From: Paraburkholderia flagellata
GTDB taxonomy: Bacteria; Pseudomonadota; Gammaproteobacteria; Burkholderiales; Burkholderiaceae
Reading direction: 5' to 3'
Length of the DNA stretch: 64,000 bases
NCBI RefSeq assembly: GCF_021390645.1
Contig: NZ_JAJEJT010000005.1
Location: forward strand, 372,001 to 436,000
Part shown: piece after piece, positions 25,938 through 34,396 of the stretch
Numbering within the stretch: the first letter of the stretch is position 1
Layout: each line of letters opens with the position of its first letter
Translations under genes and position numbers: made by a program
The notes under the pieces: generated by a model
Database searches by the model: none
What the model saw: the letters and a program-made list of their open reading frames with translations, nothing else
What the model was told of the DNA's origin: nothing

Positions 25938-26227
25938 GAAATGGAGGGTACGTATTATCGCCCTTGCGGGGCGCGACGGCCGCGGGAGATGACATGATCG
26001 CCGGCAGCAGTTTCCAGATCGCCCTGTTTCTTGCCGTACTGATCGCGCCGGTGAAAAAACTGCACTAGTGCCACGACCCGCAAGCTGTCTGCAAGCTCTT
26101 CGCAGAGTTCGAGGCTCGGGATGCCGTTGCGCGGCGCGTAATGCACTGATCACGCTACCGACATGAAGACAAGGGGTCAGGCTGCAAGCACCCAGGTGCT
26201 CGTACCGAAGTCCCGTGACAGCTCTGT
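25938..26227. other. Gap upstream of the truncated transporter
   Basis: A minus frame at 25955-26146 (63 codons, GTG start, containing ELCEELADSLRVVALVQFFH) is protein-like but unrecognised. It ends 18 bases before the transporter start. It may be the remnant of a companion gene. Confidence 0.3.
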
Positions 26228-26770
26228 TCAGAACAAGCCGGGAATCAGCCGATATGTGCGGGCACAGTACGCATCGTATTCGCCGCTAAATTGCGAGCGC
26301 AGAAGCGCCTCTTCCGCGTTGATGCGTGCGATGAGGGGCGCAATGGTTAGCACCACGAGCAGCACGCCGACACCCGAGCGAAACGCGAGTGCCCAGCCCA
26401 GCGACAGTACGAGCATTCCCAAATAGCTGGGATGGCGGATGACACCGTACAGACCGCTTGTAACGAACGTATGCCCCGGCTGTATGGCAACCAGCCCGCT
26501 GAACCGACGGCCAAGCACGAAGACAGGCCACAAGCGCAGCACGCCGCCCGCAATATAGAGAACAACGCCGCCCCATCTAACGGTGTCACCGTCGAATACC
26601 CAGAACCCCTTCCGGTCCGTGTAGGCGGGCAACCAGGCACTTAGTAGTCCAATGATGCCGAAAGCGGCGAGCACCCAGCGATTACCCCGATCTTCGCGCT
26701 CACCCGCGCTCAGGTTGGCGGCACTGACAAGCCCGACGCCGGCCATCACAAGCGTGGCGATGGCGACCAC
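26228..26770 (-). CDS. Isoprenylcysteine carboxyl methyltransferase (ICMT/PEMT) family membrane protein
   Basis: At least 180 residues from GTG 26770, with four or five membrane helices. The SAM-binding motif GLYGVIRHPSYLGMLVLSLGW and the following INAEEALLRSQFSGEYDAYC are diagnostic of ICMT/PEMT methyltransferases. The frame stays open to 26957 and encodes a further plausible helix (LAFTTIVSTLAYLGLAI), but that extension contains no ATG, GTG or TTG. The annotated protein may therefore lack its first helix, or translation may begin at an unusual codon. The substrate is unknown; bacterial members methylate diverse thiols and amines. Confidence 0.75.
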   Translation of the reverse strand: MVAIATLVMAGVGLVSAANLSAGEREDRGNRWVLAAFGIIGLLSAWLPAYTDRKGFWVFDGDTVRWGGVVLYIAGGVLRLWPVFVLGRRFSGLVAIQPGHTFVTSGLYGVIRHPSYLGMLVLSLGWALAFRSGVGVLLVVLTIAPLIARINAEEALLRSQFSGEYDAYCARTYRLIPGLF

Positions 26771-26953
26771 GGTGAGGGCAGGATGGGAGAAAAACGCGGG
26801 AAAGCCCCCAGAGCCCTGGATGGCAAGGCCAAGGTAAGCAAGCGTCGATACGATGGTGGTGAAAGCCAGTTTTGGAGTGCTAGCCGTGTCTATCGCGCCA
26901 GGATGAGGTAACGAATACGACCGATTCTGTGCCTCAAATCCAGGATACGCGAT

Positions 26954-27088
26954 CTAGCGGTAATCAATATCTGAAAGTTGCCGCAGCTTGCGAATTGGGA
27001 CCACGGCTATCGCGTGCCGGGTACGCGGGTCGAGTGGGTCGAGCGGCGCGCCAGCGATAAGGCGCCAGACTTTCTGCAGGGTGGCCAT
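26954..27088 (-). pseudogene. N-terminal fragment of an APC-family (KUP-like) permease
   Basis: ATG 27088 begins a 44-codon frame containing LIAGAPLDPLDPRTRHAIAV. That is the cytosolic N-terminus of a group of amino-acid/potassium permeases normally over 600 residues long. The match ends after about 30 residues and a TAG stop follows at 26954, immediately before the methyltransferase frame. Only the start of the gene survives. Confidence 0.45.
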
Positions 27089-27532
27089 GGCTGCTCCGCG
27101 ACGGCGGCAAACCTGAAATCATTCAGCCAGACTCAGTACCCATGGTCGATGGAGTGATTCCCGCAGGCAAAGCTTCTCTCTCCTTCTCGCATTCAGGAAT
27201 GCTTGCGATTGACCTTGCATGACAAAAACTTTTGCAGCGAACGTGGTGGTATCCGCTTCGGGACGCCCTCTTCATATGTAGCCGCCGGCGTGGCTTCTGG
27301 CGTGGATCAAATAACCACTACGCCTTACCTCACAGCCCGAAATCCGGCGGTAAGGAGCCGTTCGAAGTCTATACGCGAGCGTCCCAGAAGGGTCGCGTAC
27401 TGCCGATCGCAGCCTGCAAGTTCATGGCTGCACATGCCAATTGCGTGAGGCAGCACGCGGGCCAAAAAGGGACATTCAACCGTATCGCTTGATTGCCCGA
27501 TCGCAGCGCCTCTCCAAAGCTCACCGTGTTGA
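27089..27532. other. Gene-free stretch
   Basis: About 440 bases. Open frames on both strands are Arg/Ser-rich and unsupported. No tRNA, terminator hairpin or repeat was noted. Confidence 0.35.
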
Positions 27533-28738
27533 TCACTCAACAGAGAGAAGGCCTCCACTGTCAAACGCGCGCTTGGCGAATCGCTCGCCAATGCGGCGAT
27601 GTGCAGGCCCATCCGGGTGCAGTTGATCGGGCAGAGGCAGATCGGCGAAATCCTGTTGACCGTAGAGTTCAAGTCCGTCGAGGTAGCGTAGATGTGGGTC
27701 GTTCGCCGCCCGCTGCTGCACAATGCGTCGCAACTCATCCCGGATGACGGTCAGCGTCAGCTTTCCGGCCTTGCGCTCGGCCGGATCACCCGTCGCCCGA
27801 AACGAAACTTTCCCTGCGGCCAGCGCATTCATATCGAACGCTCCAGGACCCGGCGTATCCTCGTGAATCGGGCAATAGAGCGGCGAGATGACCAGCAGCG
27901 GCGCGCCTGGGTGGCCTTCTCGGATGGTGTCGAGAAAACCGTGCACCGCTGGCGTAAAAGCGCGCAGCCGCATCAGATCCGTGTTGACGAGGTTGATGCC
28001 GATCTTAAGGCTGATCACATCGGCAGGCGTGTCGCGCATCGTTCGGGCGGTGAAGGGGTCGAGTAGCGCGCTGCCACCGAAACCAAGATTGACCAGTTCT
28101 ACGTCGCCGAGAGAAGCGGCAAGCGCGGGCCAGATCGAAGTCGGGCTATCTCCGTTGGAACCATGGCTGATGGAACTGCCATGATGCAGCCAGACTTTTC
28201 GACCCTCGTCGGCAATGGACTCCATGTCGGCGTCGGCGCGCAGCGCGACAAGCTCCGTGATTTCGTTGTGCGGCAGCCAGATCTCGACCTTCTTGTCATG
28301 GCTGGGCAGGCCGGTGAACCGTAGTGTGGCCGGTGACCCTGACTGCTTCGAAACAGCGCCACTGGCCATGTCGATCGTCACCGTGTCGCCTCCAGCCGCA
28401 CTGCTTTGATGGACGAGGCGGCCATCGACCAGCAGGTCATACACACCGGCCGGCCGCGGCGGGACACCCGCATAGGCGTACCGTGTCGGCAGGACATCGA
28501 TTTCGATGTGTGTCGCCTGGGTGCGAAACACCAGTCGCACCCCTGAGGGCTGCGACTCGGCCATCGCCAACTGCGGGTCCATGCATTGAGCGCGCGCTCG
28601 GGCAGGCAGGCGGTGCGGCTTCACTCCCCGTCCGGTTTGCTCGAGTTCAAGGGCACCACGCAAAAACTCGTGGCTAATGAGCGTGGGAATCAAGGTACCC
28701 TGGTCGATCATCATGTGATTGATTGCATGTGAAAGCAT
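27533..28738 (-). CDS. SGNH/GDSL hydrolase
   Basis: A 401-residue protein. A beta-sandwich N-terminal part (residues about 60-175) precedes the SGNH domain. The block I equivalent is WLHHGSSISHGSN (nucleophile Ser in HGSSIS), block II NLGFGGSALLDP, block III LKIGINLV, and block V DQLHPDGPAHRRIGERF with the catalytic Asp-x-x-His. This architecture is typical of a lipase/esterase acting on small acyl or acetyl groups. No signal peptide is evident. The start at 28738 is chosen as the first ATG; 28714 is also possible. Confidence 0.85.
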   Translation of the reverse strand: MLSHAINHMMIDQGTLIPTLISHEFLRGALELEQTGRGVKPHRLPARARAQCMDPQLAMAESQPSGVRLVFRTQATHIEIDVLPTRYAYAGVPPRPAGVYDLLVDGRLVHQSSAAGGDTVTIDMASGAVSKQSGSPATLRFTGLPSHDKKVEIWLPHNEITELVALRADADMESIADEGRKVWLHHGSSISHGSNGDSPTSIWPALAASLGDVELVNLGFGGSALLDPFTARTMRDTPADVISLKIGINLVNTDLMRLRAFTPAVHGFLDTIREGHPGAPLLVISPLYCPIHEDTPGPGAFDMNALAAGKVSFRATGDPAERKAGKLTLTVIRDELRRIVQQRAANDPHLRYLDGLELYGQQDFADLPLPDQLHPDGPAHRRIGERFAKRAFDSGGLLSVE

Positions 28739-29001
28739 GCAATCTTACCCGGCTTGCCGTCTGAGAAAACGCGCCGCGCCTTCTCCGCCAATTTTGCGTA
28801 GACGATGTCGCGGACCTGCTCAGTGAGCGCCACCACGTGGCTTTCGGCGAGATCTGCATCGGCCTTAGACCACGAGGCGATCTTTTTGAACGATGGTTTT
28901 GAGGTTCATGGCTGAGCCTGGTTGGTCGTGGGGCGCGGAATCGACCCGCGTAGAATCAACTTGCCGGGACAGCCGGCACATCAAACTGTGGAGTGAGCAG
29001 A
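28739..29001. other. Gap with possible frameshifted remnant
   Basis: On the minus strand ATGAACCTCAAAACC begins a short frame that stops. The +1 frame then continues for about 60 codons (DLAESHVVALTEQVRDIVYA) up to the SGNH gene. Together they look like a small gene broken by a frameshift. No family is recognised. Confidence 0.3.
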
Positions 29002-29190
29002 ATGACGACCTATACGGATCAACAAGCTCTCGATCGCGCCGTCGAGATCATCAAGGCCGCTGTAGCCGCAGGCGCGATTGGGACCAGCAACCCAGCCAAC
29101 ATGAGCTCAGCCGAGGCAAACGGCAAGAAAGTCGGCGAGTTCCTTGGGAGCGCTGTCGAGGCGTTGCGCGACAAGTTGAAATCGCTGTAA
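29002..29190 (+). CDS. Small helical hypothetical protein
   Basis: A 62-residue protein starting MTTYTDQQALDRAVEIIKA, with GGAG eight bases before ATG 29002. It is entirely helix-prone, with two amphipathic helices around an Asn-Pro-Ala-Asn turn (GTSNPANMSSAEANGKKV) and a basic C-terminus (LRDKLKSL). No cysteines, signal or membrane segment. A terminator hairpin follows seven bases after the stop. I do not know the family, but the ribosome-binding site, composition and terminator support a real gene. Confidence 0.6.
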   Translation: MTTYTDQQALDRAVEIIKAAVAAGAIGTSNPANMSSAEANGKKVGEFLGSAVEALRDKLKSL

Positions 29191-29196
29191 ACGAAT

Positions 29197-29226
29197 AAAC
29201 CCGCTTGGCTTTCACCTTGCGGGTTT
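29197..29226. terminator. Bidirectional hairpin between small gene and tRNA
   Basis: AAACCCGC pairs perfectly with GCGGGTTT around a 14-base loop. It lies just after the small gene on the plus strand and just after the tRNA 3' end on the minus strand. The arms supply the T-rich tail in both directions. Confidence 0.65.
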
Positions 29227-29232
29227 CGATGT

Positions 29233-29309
29233 TGGTTGCGGGGATAGGATTTGAACCTATGACCTTCGGGTTATGAGCCCGACGAGCTGCCAGACTGCTC
29301 CACCCCGCG
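29233..29309 (-). tRNA. Initiator tRNA-fMet (anticodon CAU), CCA encoded
   Basis: Read on the minus strand it begins CGCGGGGTGGAGCAG and ends CCCCGCAACCA, 77 bases including CCA. The anticodon loop is CTCATAAC in the GGG...CCC stem characteristic of initiator tRNA. The unpaired C1 against A72 also marks the initiator. All four arms fold, and the T-arm contains GGTTCAAATCC. Confidence 0.97.
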
Positions 29310-29315
29310 ACCGGG

Positions 29316-29345
29316 ATTGTATGCGAACCCACCTGACAATGCAAA
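29316..29345 (-). promoter_or_regulatory. tRNA-fMet promoter
   Basis: On the minus strand: TTTGCA (29345-29340), an 18-base spacer, then TACAAT (29321-29316), with the tRNA 5' end six bases downstream of the -10. The -10 is one mismatch from consensus. Confidence 0.55.
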
Positions 29346-29346
29346 C

Positions 29347-29374
29347 AAAAAAGCCCGCTTTCGCTTGCTGGCTT
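29347..29374 (-). terminator. Orphan rho-independent terminator upstream of the tRNA
   Basis: On the minus strand AAGCCAGC, an eight-base loop and GCGGGCTT form a stem with one mismatch, followed by a T6 run. It would stop transcripts arriving from the right, but no minus-strand gene ends there. Confidence 0.55.
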
Positions 29375-29848
29375 CGTGTTCGCACTATTGGTACGGTATG
29401 TGAAAACGCATTTCATGCGGGCGTTTCTCGCACGTCAACCGGGTCAGTCTCCCCTAGCGCCAACTTTGTGCGCTGCTACTTGCGACTGGACTACTTGAAG
29501 CAGTTGGCAATTCAAACTACGTATGCTTTTGGGGAAATGCCGCAACAGTCGCAGCCGACAACAGTCGGCAACAGGAGACGTTGTCGCACGTTTTCCGGTT
29601 GTCAGTTGAAAGGCTGGTCAGCCCTGGATAACGGACCTGCCTGCGCGCATCCCTGATTAGTGACATTACTGTGCGAAAGGCCACAGAAATTCGCCCGAAT
29701 ATCCTGCATGTTCACGGAGGAAACGATCTCGTCGTAACGGACAGGAAATCGTAAACTTATCTGAAAGCGTTCGTTAAAGATTATTCGACAACCACACCGC
29801 TCAAATCGATGGTTTTTTCATTGTCTCAAATTATGAATGGAGACAACA
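29375..29848. other. Gene-free stretch turning AT-rich
   Basis: About 470 bases without a supported gene. Composition drifts from GC-rich to AT-rich toward the methyltransferase-like gene, consistent with an acquired segment joined beside the tRNA. No direct repeat of the tRNA 3' end was found by eye. Confidence 0.35.
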
Positions 29849-30487
29849 ATGTCAGCAATTAAATTCCTTAAACTTATCACCCCTCCCCTGATTACCATTG
29901 GAGCCAGGAAATTACTCTCTCCAGAAAGGAAGCAGGCTCTTTTCGATGGCGATGACGCAATGTTCAAGAGACTCACGGCCTCTTCGAAGCTCTATTTCGA
30001 GTACGGCTGCGGAGAAAGCACGATTTGGGTAGCAGAGAATACCAAAGCAAAAATTCATAGCATAGACACGAGCAAAGAATGGATTGATTTTGTGCAGAAC
30101 AGAATTGACGGGAAAGACGCCACAATTGAATGGGTGGATTGCGGAGAACTCGGGAAATGGGGTGCTCCAATAAATTACAAAAAAAGGGAAAATTTTTTTA
30201 GATACGCCAATGCCCCATGGGCAAATCATCAGAACCCCGACATTGTTCTTATTGACGGTCGGTTCCGCGTTCTATGTTTTTTAACAACACTAAAATTATC
30301 CAATGAAGGGACAAAAATTATCTTCGACGATTACACAGATCGTCCCCATTATCATATAGTCGAGGACTTCATTCCTCGCACCGACACTTTCGGCAGACAG
30401 TGCCTATTCATAGTTCCCGACAAGAAAAACATCGACACGATTCTTATCGACCAGATGATTGATAAATTCGAATATGTTCTTTCATAA
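29849..30487 (+). CDS. AT-rich SAM-dependent methyltransferase-like protein
   Basis: A 212-residue protein from ATG 29849 (MSAIKFLKLITPP), with GGAG eight bases before it. The Rossmann glycine motif LYFEYGCGESTIWVAEN is that of class I methyltransferases. It is followed by the acidic ribose-binding residue region IHSIDTSKEWIDFV and DIVLIDGRFRVLCFLTTLKL, then FDDYTDRPHYHIVEDF. Similar proteins occur in polysaccharide and glycan gene clusters. Codon use is AT-rich, with AAA, AAT and ATT frequent, in sharp contrast to all neighbours, so recent transfer is likely. Isolated on its strand. Confidence 0.75.
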   Translation: MSAIKFLKLITPPLITIGARKLLSPERKQALFDGDDAMFKRLTASSKLYFEYGCGESTIWVAENTKAKIHSIDTSKEWIDFVQNRIDGKDATIEWVDCGELGKWGAPINYKKRENFFRYANAPWANHQNPDIVLIDGRFRVLCFLTTLKLSNEGTKIIFDDYTDRPHYHIVEDFIPRTDTFGRQCLFIVPDKKNIDTILIDQMIDKFEYVLS

Positions 30488-30824
30488 CGCCAGATGCGCA
30501 GCGCGCAACCAGAGCGCTGATGCGTTTCGGAGGCTGCCGTTGACTTTGCATGTGCCTGAAGGGCGGTTCAGGGTCGACTGCCGCCAACTGAACTGGACAG
30601 AGGTCGGCCACTAGCGTTGCAGTCGACGTTGCCGTGCAGATCGTCCGCAATGATTTGGATCGATCAATCCGCGAGCCTGCGTCAGGGATGGAGGCACCGG
30701 CCGAGTCAACGTCACCGCGCAAGCCACTAAGATGCGAATGGCGCAGAATACAATCTCGAGCACATCCCTGGGTCCGGTCGTCCGGGCCCTGGCGTTAGCG
30801 ACAACCTTACTGCAGAGAGACAGA
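30488..30824. other. Gene-free stretch
   Basis: About 340 bases without a supported gene or clear signal. The upstream extension of the next frame covers its end but lacks coding character before 30825. Confidence 0.35.
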
Positions 30825-31469
30825 ATGAAAAAGGGACGGACGAAACTTACCCGGCATGATGCTGAGCGCCTTTTCGAGGGATTGCCCGCAGGGAAAGTGA
30901 GCGTATCGAGCCGGCCCGTGAACCCATTTGAGGCAGGGGCGTTCGACGTGGTCGAGCGCGTCGACGACGAAACCAAACTCTGGAAAGACAACCTCATTAC
31001 TCTTCCGATGGCGATCGAATTGCCTGCTTGTTACGAGTCGGTGACTCGCATGCGCGAGGCGATAGAGCGGGCGTGGCGCGTGAAATGGGTGAGGGAGGGG
31101 AAAAACGAGGTTGTTACCGAGTTCCCTGAAGGATGGACGGCCATTCGCCCGAAAAGCGGACCCATCGAGGTGCGGGATCCCTCCGGCGTTGTTCGCGCCG
31201 TATACGGGTGGGCCGAGGATGCCGAGCTCAGGATTCTGCCAAGGTATCTGGTCGAGTCGCAGGCGAACAGTTCGAGCGGATTAGGCAGCTTGCTGGTCCG
31301 CGATCGCGGGAACGGTCAGATCCTTGAGAGGTCGTCGATCTGGTCCGCTCAAACAGGTGTCAACCATCCAGATTGGACGAGGCTGTCACAGTGGCTCAGC
31401 CTACGCTATCCGGACCACCGCGACCCGCTTCGATACTGGGAAGATTGTGAGGACAACATCCGGAAATGA
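30825..31469 (+). CDS. Hypothetical protein, 214 residues
   Basis: ATG 30825 (MKKGRTKLTRHDAERLFEG) follows GCAGAGAGACAGA; an earlier ATG at 30732 is possible. The protein is soluble, charged, and contains AIELPACYESVTRMREAIER, EFPEGWTAIRPKSGPIEVRD and a C-terminal DWTRLSQWLSLRYPDHRDP. No signal peptide, membrane segment or recognised motif. It is intermediate in base composition and lies in the accessory zone, so it may belong to an acquired element. Confidence 0.55.
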   Translation: MKKGRTKLTRHDAERLFEGLPAGKVSVSSRPVNPFEAGAFDVVERVDDETKLWKDNLITLPMAIELPACYESVTRMREAIERAWRVKWVREGKNEVVTEFPEGWTAIRPKSGPIEVRDPSGVVRAVYGWAEDAELRILPRYLVESQANSSSGLGSLLVRDRGNGQILERSSIWSAQTGVNHPDWTRLSQWLSLRYPDHRDPLRYWEDCEDNIRK

Positions 31470-31571
31470 GCTGATCCGATCGCCTGAGCCAATGACGACC
31501 ACGTCAGCGGATTCGACTATTGCTGTGCCCCGTGACCAACGCGTCGCCAGCACGTCAACGCCGCGTCGGCA

Positions 31572-31688
31572 TCAGTCCGGCCCGAAGGCTCTGCCGCGCG
31601 CCATGTACAGTCCACAGCGGACGCAATGAAAGCGAAGTTCACCGTCAAGACCTCGACCATAGGCCTTGAAATGGCAAATGTGATCCAT
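31572..31688 (-). CDS. Candidate 38-residue zinc-ribbon-like microprotein
   Basis: ATG 31688 follows a strong AAGGGGAGGGGT site. The peptide MDHICHFKAYGRGLDGELRF continues HCVRCGLYMARGRAF. CxH and CxxC spaced this way could bind one zinc ion. It is too short to assign to a family, and chance cannot be excluded. Confidence 0.35.
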   Translation of the reverse strand: MDHICHFKAYGRGLDGELRFHCVRCGLYMARGRAFGPD

Positions 31689-32044
31689 ACCCCTCCCCTT
31701 CTCAAGGCACAGGCGCAAAATGACGAAACGCTTACGCGAGCATCGACGGAGCCGCGATTCACGCTCGTGCTGCCGATTTTTCACACCTGATTGATAGTTT
31801 CCACGAGCGATGCTTAAGGCCTGCTAAATTCCTCGCGGACGTCGGTGCGAGGTCGGAGCGTAGGTACTTACCTCAGAGGGCTTCCTCGAACTAGGTGTGT
31901 TAAGAACAACGAACTGCTGTGACGGTACGTGGCGACTGCTTTGGAATGAAGTTATTACATAGAGGCCACGTCAAGGAGCCAACTCCGAATCCGTCCGGCA
32001 AACGGGCAGCCGTGCGCTGCCCGATCCGTTCGGCCGCCCAAAGT
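31689..32044. other. Gene-free stretch
   Basis: About 355 bases of mixed composition with no supported gene, hairpin or repeat; it separates the microprotein from the decayed membrane-protein copy. Confidence 0.3.
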
Positions 32045-32430
32045 GAATAGCCATCTCCACGAACTTCACGATGATGAGATAGCCATGCGGCATCCACACG
32101 CGTGTCGACATGCGTCAGGTGCTTCGGCGCCGGCCGTTCTGCGAGCGGCGACATTCACCAGGTGTCGCGCAACGCTTTCAGAGCTGACTTGTTCAGCGCC
32201 AGCGCATAGTTCGCGGTAGCCGTGTCGCGCGCCAGGAGTTCCGCCGCGAAATAGACGGCCACCGCAAGCCCGCATCCGCCCACGGGAATCCTGACGATCG
32301 TCGCACCGCTGATATCCGGATATACGGTGGCGACGATCAGGATGATCGACAGAACCAACTGGACGACAACCTTGACCGCCGCATGGCCGAGATCGGCGAG
32401 CATTGGCGCGAGGTAATGCTCGACCTTCAT
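32045..32430 (-). pseudogene. Decayed copy A of a small two-helix membrane protein
   Basis: From ATG 32430 (MKVEHYLAPMLADLGHAAVK) the frame encodes two membrane segments and ALALNKSALKALRDTW. A TGA then falls where copy B reads Arg (NTW-R-MSPL). The tail continues as MSPLAERPAPKHLTHV with frameshifts and a deletion, ending near 32045. Copy A keeps the N-terminus that copy B has lost. Family function unknown; similar short membrane proteins are found across Burkholderiales. Confidence 0.65.
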
Positions 32431-32822
32431 GTGGATCTGCTGTTGCGCCGTGAACGCGGGCGCTTCCGGCTCAGCAGTCAGCTGCGTGCGGCTAGGAAGG
32501 GACGTTCCGGGCAGCAAGTGAATGGCCGCTTGATGGCGTACCTCTGTCGTCCGAAGATTGGCCTCGTCAGTCGCCGGCCCGCCCAGCGCCGCCTCGGACA
32601 CGATAATGGACCTTATCCCGAGCACCTTTGCGAAGCGCCTGGCATCGGAACAGCCCTGCGAGGCACCAACGCCCCGCTCGTCCCCCTTGATCACACTATG
32701 CGCCCAGGTGCTCGCGCGCCCATCACTGGGTTGCGCGGCTCCAAACAAAAAGCGGGCTCGGCGCTGGCTCCGGACCCGTTCGAAGTGCAAGGGTGCATGC
32801 TGCCCGTGCTGCTCGACCGCCC
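32431..32822. other. Gap between the two decayed membrane-protein copies
   Basis: About 390 bases. Frames on both strands are open but low-complexity. No recognised gene or signal. Confidence 0.3.
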
Positions 32823-33105
32823 TTAGTGAATGGCCATCTGCACGACCTTCACGATGACGAGACCCACTGCGACGACCAGATAGCCACGCAGCACACCCAT
32901 CCACACGCGTGTCGTGAGCGTCAAGTGCTGCGGCGCCGGCAGGTCTTCGAGCGGCGACATGCGCCACGTGTTGCGCAACTCCTTCAGGGCTGGCTTGTTC
33001 AGCGCCGGCGCCCCGTTTGCAGCAGCCGTGCCACGCGACTTACGCGAGAGTTCCACCGCAACGTATACGGCCACGGCAAGCGCGCAGCCGCCCGCTACCG
33101 CTCGT
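32823..33105 (-). pseudogene. Copy B of the small membrane protein, 5' end lost
   Basis: The frame from about 33105 to the TAA at 32823 encodes GGCALAVAVYVAVELSRKSR, NKPALKELRNTWRMSPLEDL, PAPQHLTLTTRVWMGVLRGY and a last helix LVVAVGLVIVKVVQMAIH. The C-terminal two thirds are intact and in frame, but the N-terminus present in copy A is missing. The join to a LysR remnant lies at about 33100. Confidence 0.7.
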
Positions 33106-33560
33106 CTGCCCATTCGGGAAAGAGATTGATCAATCGCCCGTCGGCGATCAGCGGCTCGGCTCTGAGAAGAAGCATCTGCGCAATCCCGGACCCGGCGAGG
33201 CATGCGCTGAAAAGCGCACTGGGATCGTTGACCGTGAGGCGCCCCCGGGTGTCGACCACGATGCGCTTTCGCTTGCGGTGGAATTCCCAGGGGAACGGCT
33301 TGCCCGTCTCCGGGTTGCGAAATTCAAGGCATCTGTGGCGTTGGCTATCAAGGTCCTCGGATTTCGCCGGGCGTCCCCAATGCGCGACGTACGAGGGCGC
33401 CGCGACCGTAACAATGCCGGTATCCACCAGATTTCGCGCGATCAGGGTAGACGCTTTGGGGCCGCCGACTCGCACGGCGAGGTCAAAGCCGTCCATGACG
33501 GCGGCGAACACGCTAATGCTACCGGACAGTTTCTCGCTACTGGATTTCATGGTCGCGCAG
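33095..33560 (-). pseudogene. LysR effector-domain fragment
   Basis: The minus frame encodes FAAVMDGFDLAVRVGGPKAS, LVDTGIVTVAAPSYVAHWGR, HRCLEFRNPETGKPFPWEF and AGSGIAQMLLLRAEPLIADG. This is the C-terminal effector domain of a LysR regulator. The DNA-binding domain is absent, and the C-terminus stops at LINLFPEW where membrane-protein copy B begins. Not functional. Confidence 0.8.
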
Positions 33561-33570
33561 GTTGGTACGA

Positions 33571-34290
33571 GTGACGGATCGCTATCGATCAATCGAGGGC
33601 CAACGCAGCAACGCTCCGCCGAACAGCAGGGCTGGCCACCCATGTCCATCATCCCTCTTTGCTGACTCGGTGTCACTTATCTAGTGCCATACATGCCATT
33701 TTGTTTCGACTGGCGCTTGTCCAGAATGCATCTCACCGAGACATTCCGTCCCGCCGATCAAAAGGAGATTGCCATGCATAGCCGCATTTTCATCGTTGCC
33801 GTCGCGACCGCCGTTGCGCTTCCAGTCGCCGCACATGCGCAGAGTGACGCTTCGAGTGTGACGCGCGAGCAGGTCCGCCAGGAACTCGTGCAACTCGAAC
33901 GTGCCGGGTATCAACCGGCACGCGTCGACAACGCCCATTACCCAGATGACCTCCTCGCAGCCAATGCGCGGATTCGTGCGGCTGCCGGTGCCGATCCGTA
34001 TGCCGTCAACGCCATGGGCGGCGCGGTGAATGATCGGTCCGCTTCGGGGCGCCGCGTGAGCGTGAATGCGTCACAGCGCGCGTTGTACGCGCATCACTGA
34101 GTGCCGTGAATTCAACGATTCATTCACTCATGGAGGATTGGAGGTGACAGATCCACTGAATCGTCGTCGCCTCCTGAAAGGCGCGTCGAACTGCTGGACA
34201 TCGCGACGCTTGACGCTTTCGCAAGCCGGAAATCCGCTCACTCAACGCACGCTGATAGAGCACGCACTGAGTGTCGAGCTGGATACGGTT
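33571..34290. repeat. Segmental duplication, copy 1
   Basis: Bases 33571-33688 (non-coding, starting GTGACGGATCGCT) match 37364-37481 with scattered changes. The DUF4148 gene and the start of a serine-hydrolase gene that follow also match the second copy. The offset between copies is about 3.8 kb. Confidence 0.8.
33774..34100 (+). CDS. DUF4148 domain exported protein
   Basis: A 108-residue protein from ATG 33774 with AAAAGGAGATTGCC before it. The signal peptide MHSRIFIVAVATAVALPVAA is cleaved near HAQS. The mature part has the DUF4148 pattern VRQELVQLERAGYQPARVDN and HYPDDLLAANARIRA, ending SQRALYAHH. This family of small periplasmic proteins is expanded in Burkholderia and relatives; the function is unknown. 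A decayed second copy lies at 37480. Confidence 0.9.
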   Translation: MHSRIFIVAVATAVALPVAAHAQSDASSVTREQVRQELVQLERAGYQPARVDNAHYPDDLLAANARIRAAAGADPYAVNAMGGAVNDRSASGRRVSVNASQRALYAHH

Positions 34291-34320
34291 CTGGGCAAGC
34301 TTGCGTCGCCTCCCGTCTGA
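34144..34320 (+). pseudogene. N-terminal fragment of the serine hydrolase gene (copy 1)
   Basis: GTG 34144 with a GGAGGATTGGAG leader begins VTDPLNRRRLLKGASN. It aligns at DNA level with the start of the serine hydrolase at 37808 (LNRRRLLKSAPS, then GCTTTCGCAAGCCGGAA in both). Identity fades by about 34290 and a stop follows. Only the signal region survives. Confidence 0.7.
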
Positions 34321-34396
34321 CTGAAACCAGTTAGGCGAAGCGGGCAACAGCCCTGCTCCGACCATTGCATCCAATACCCGTTTGTGGAGGAAGGCG

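Noticed and set aside
32155..32967. The long 270-codon minus frame as one gene
   Set aside because: Only the last 91 codons from ATG 32430 look like protein; the upstream part is low-complexity and overlaps the other decayed copy out of frame.
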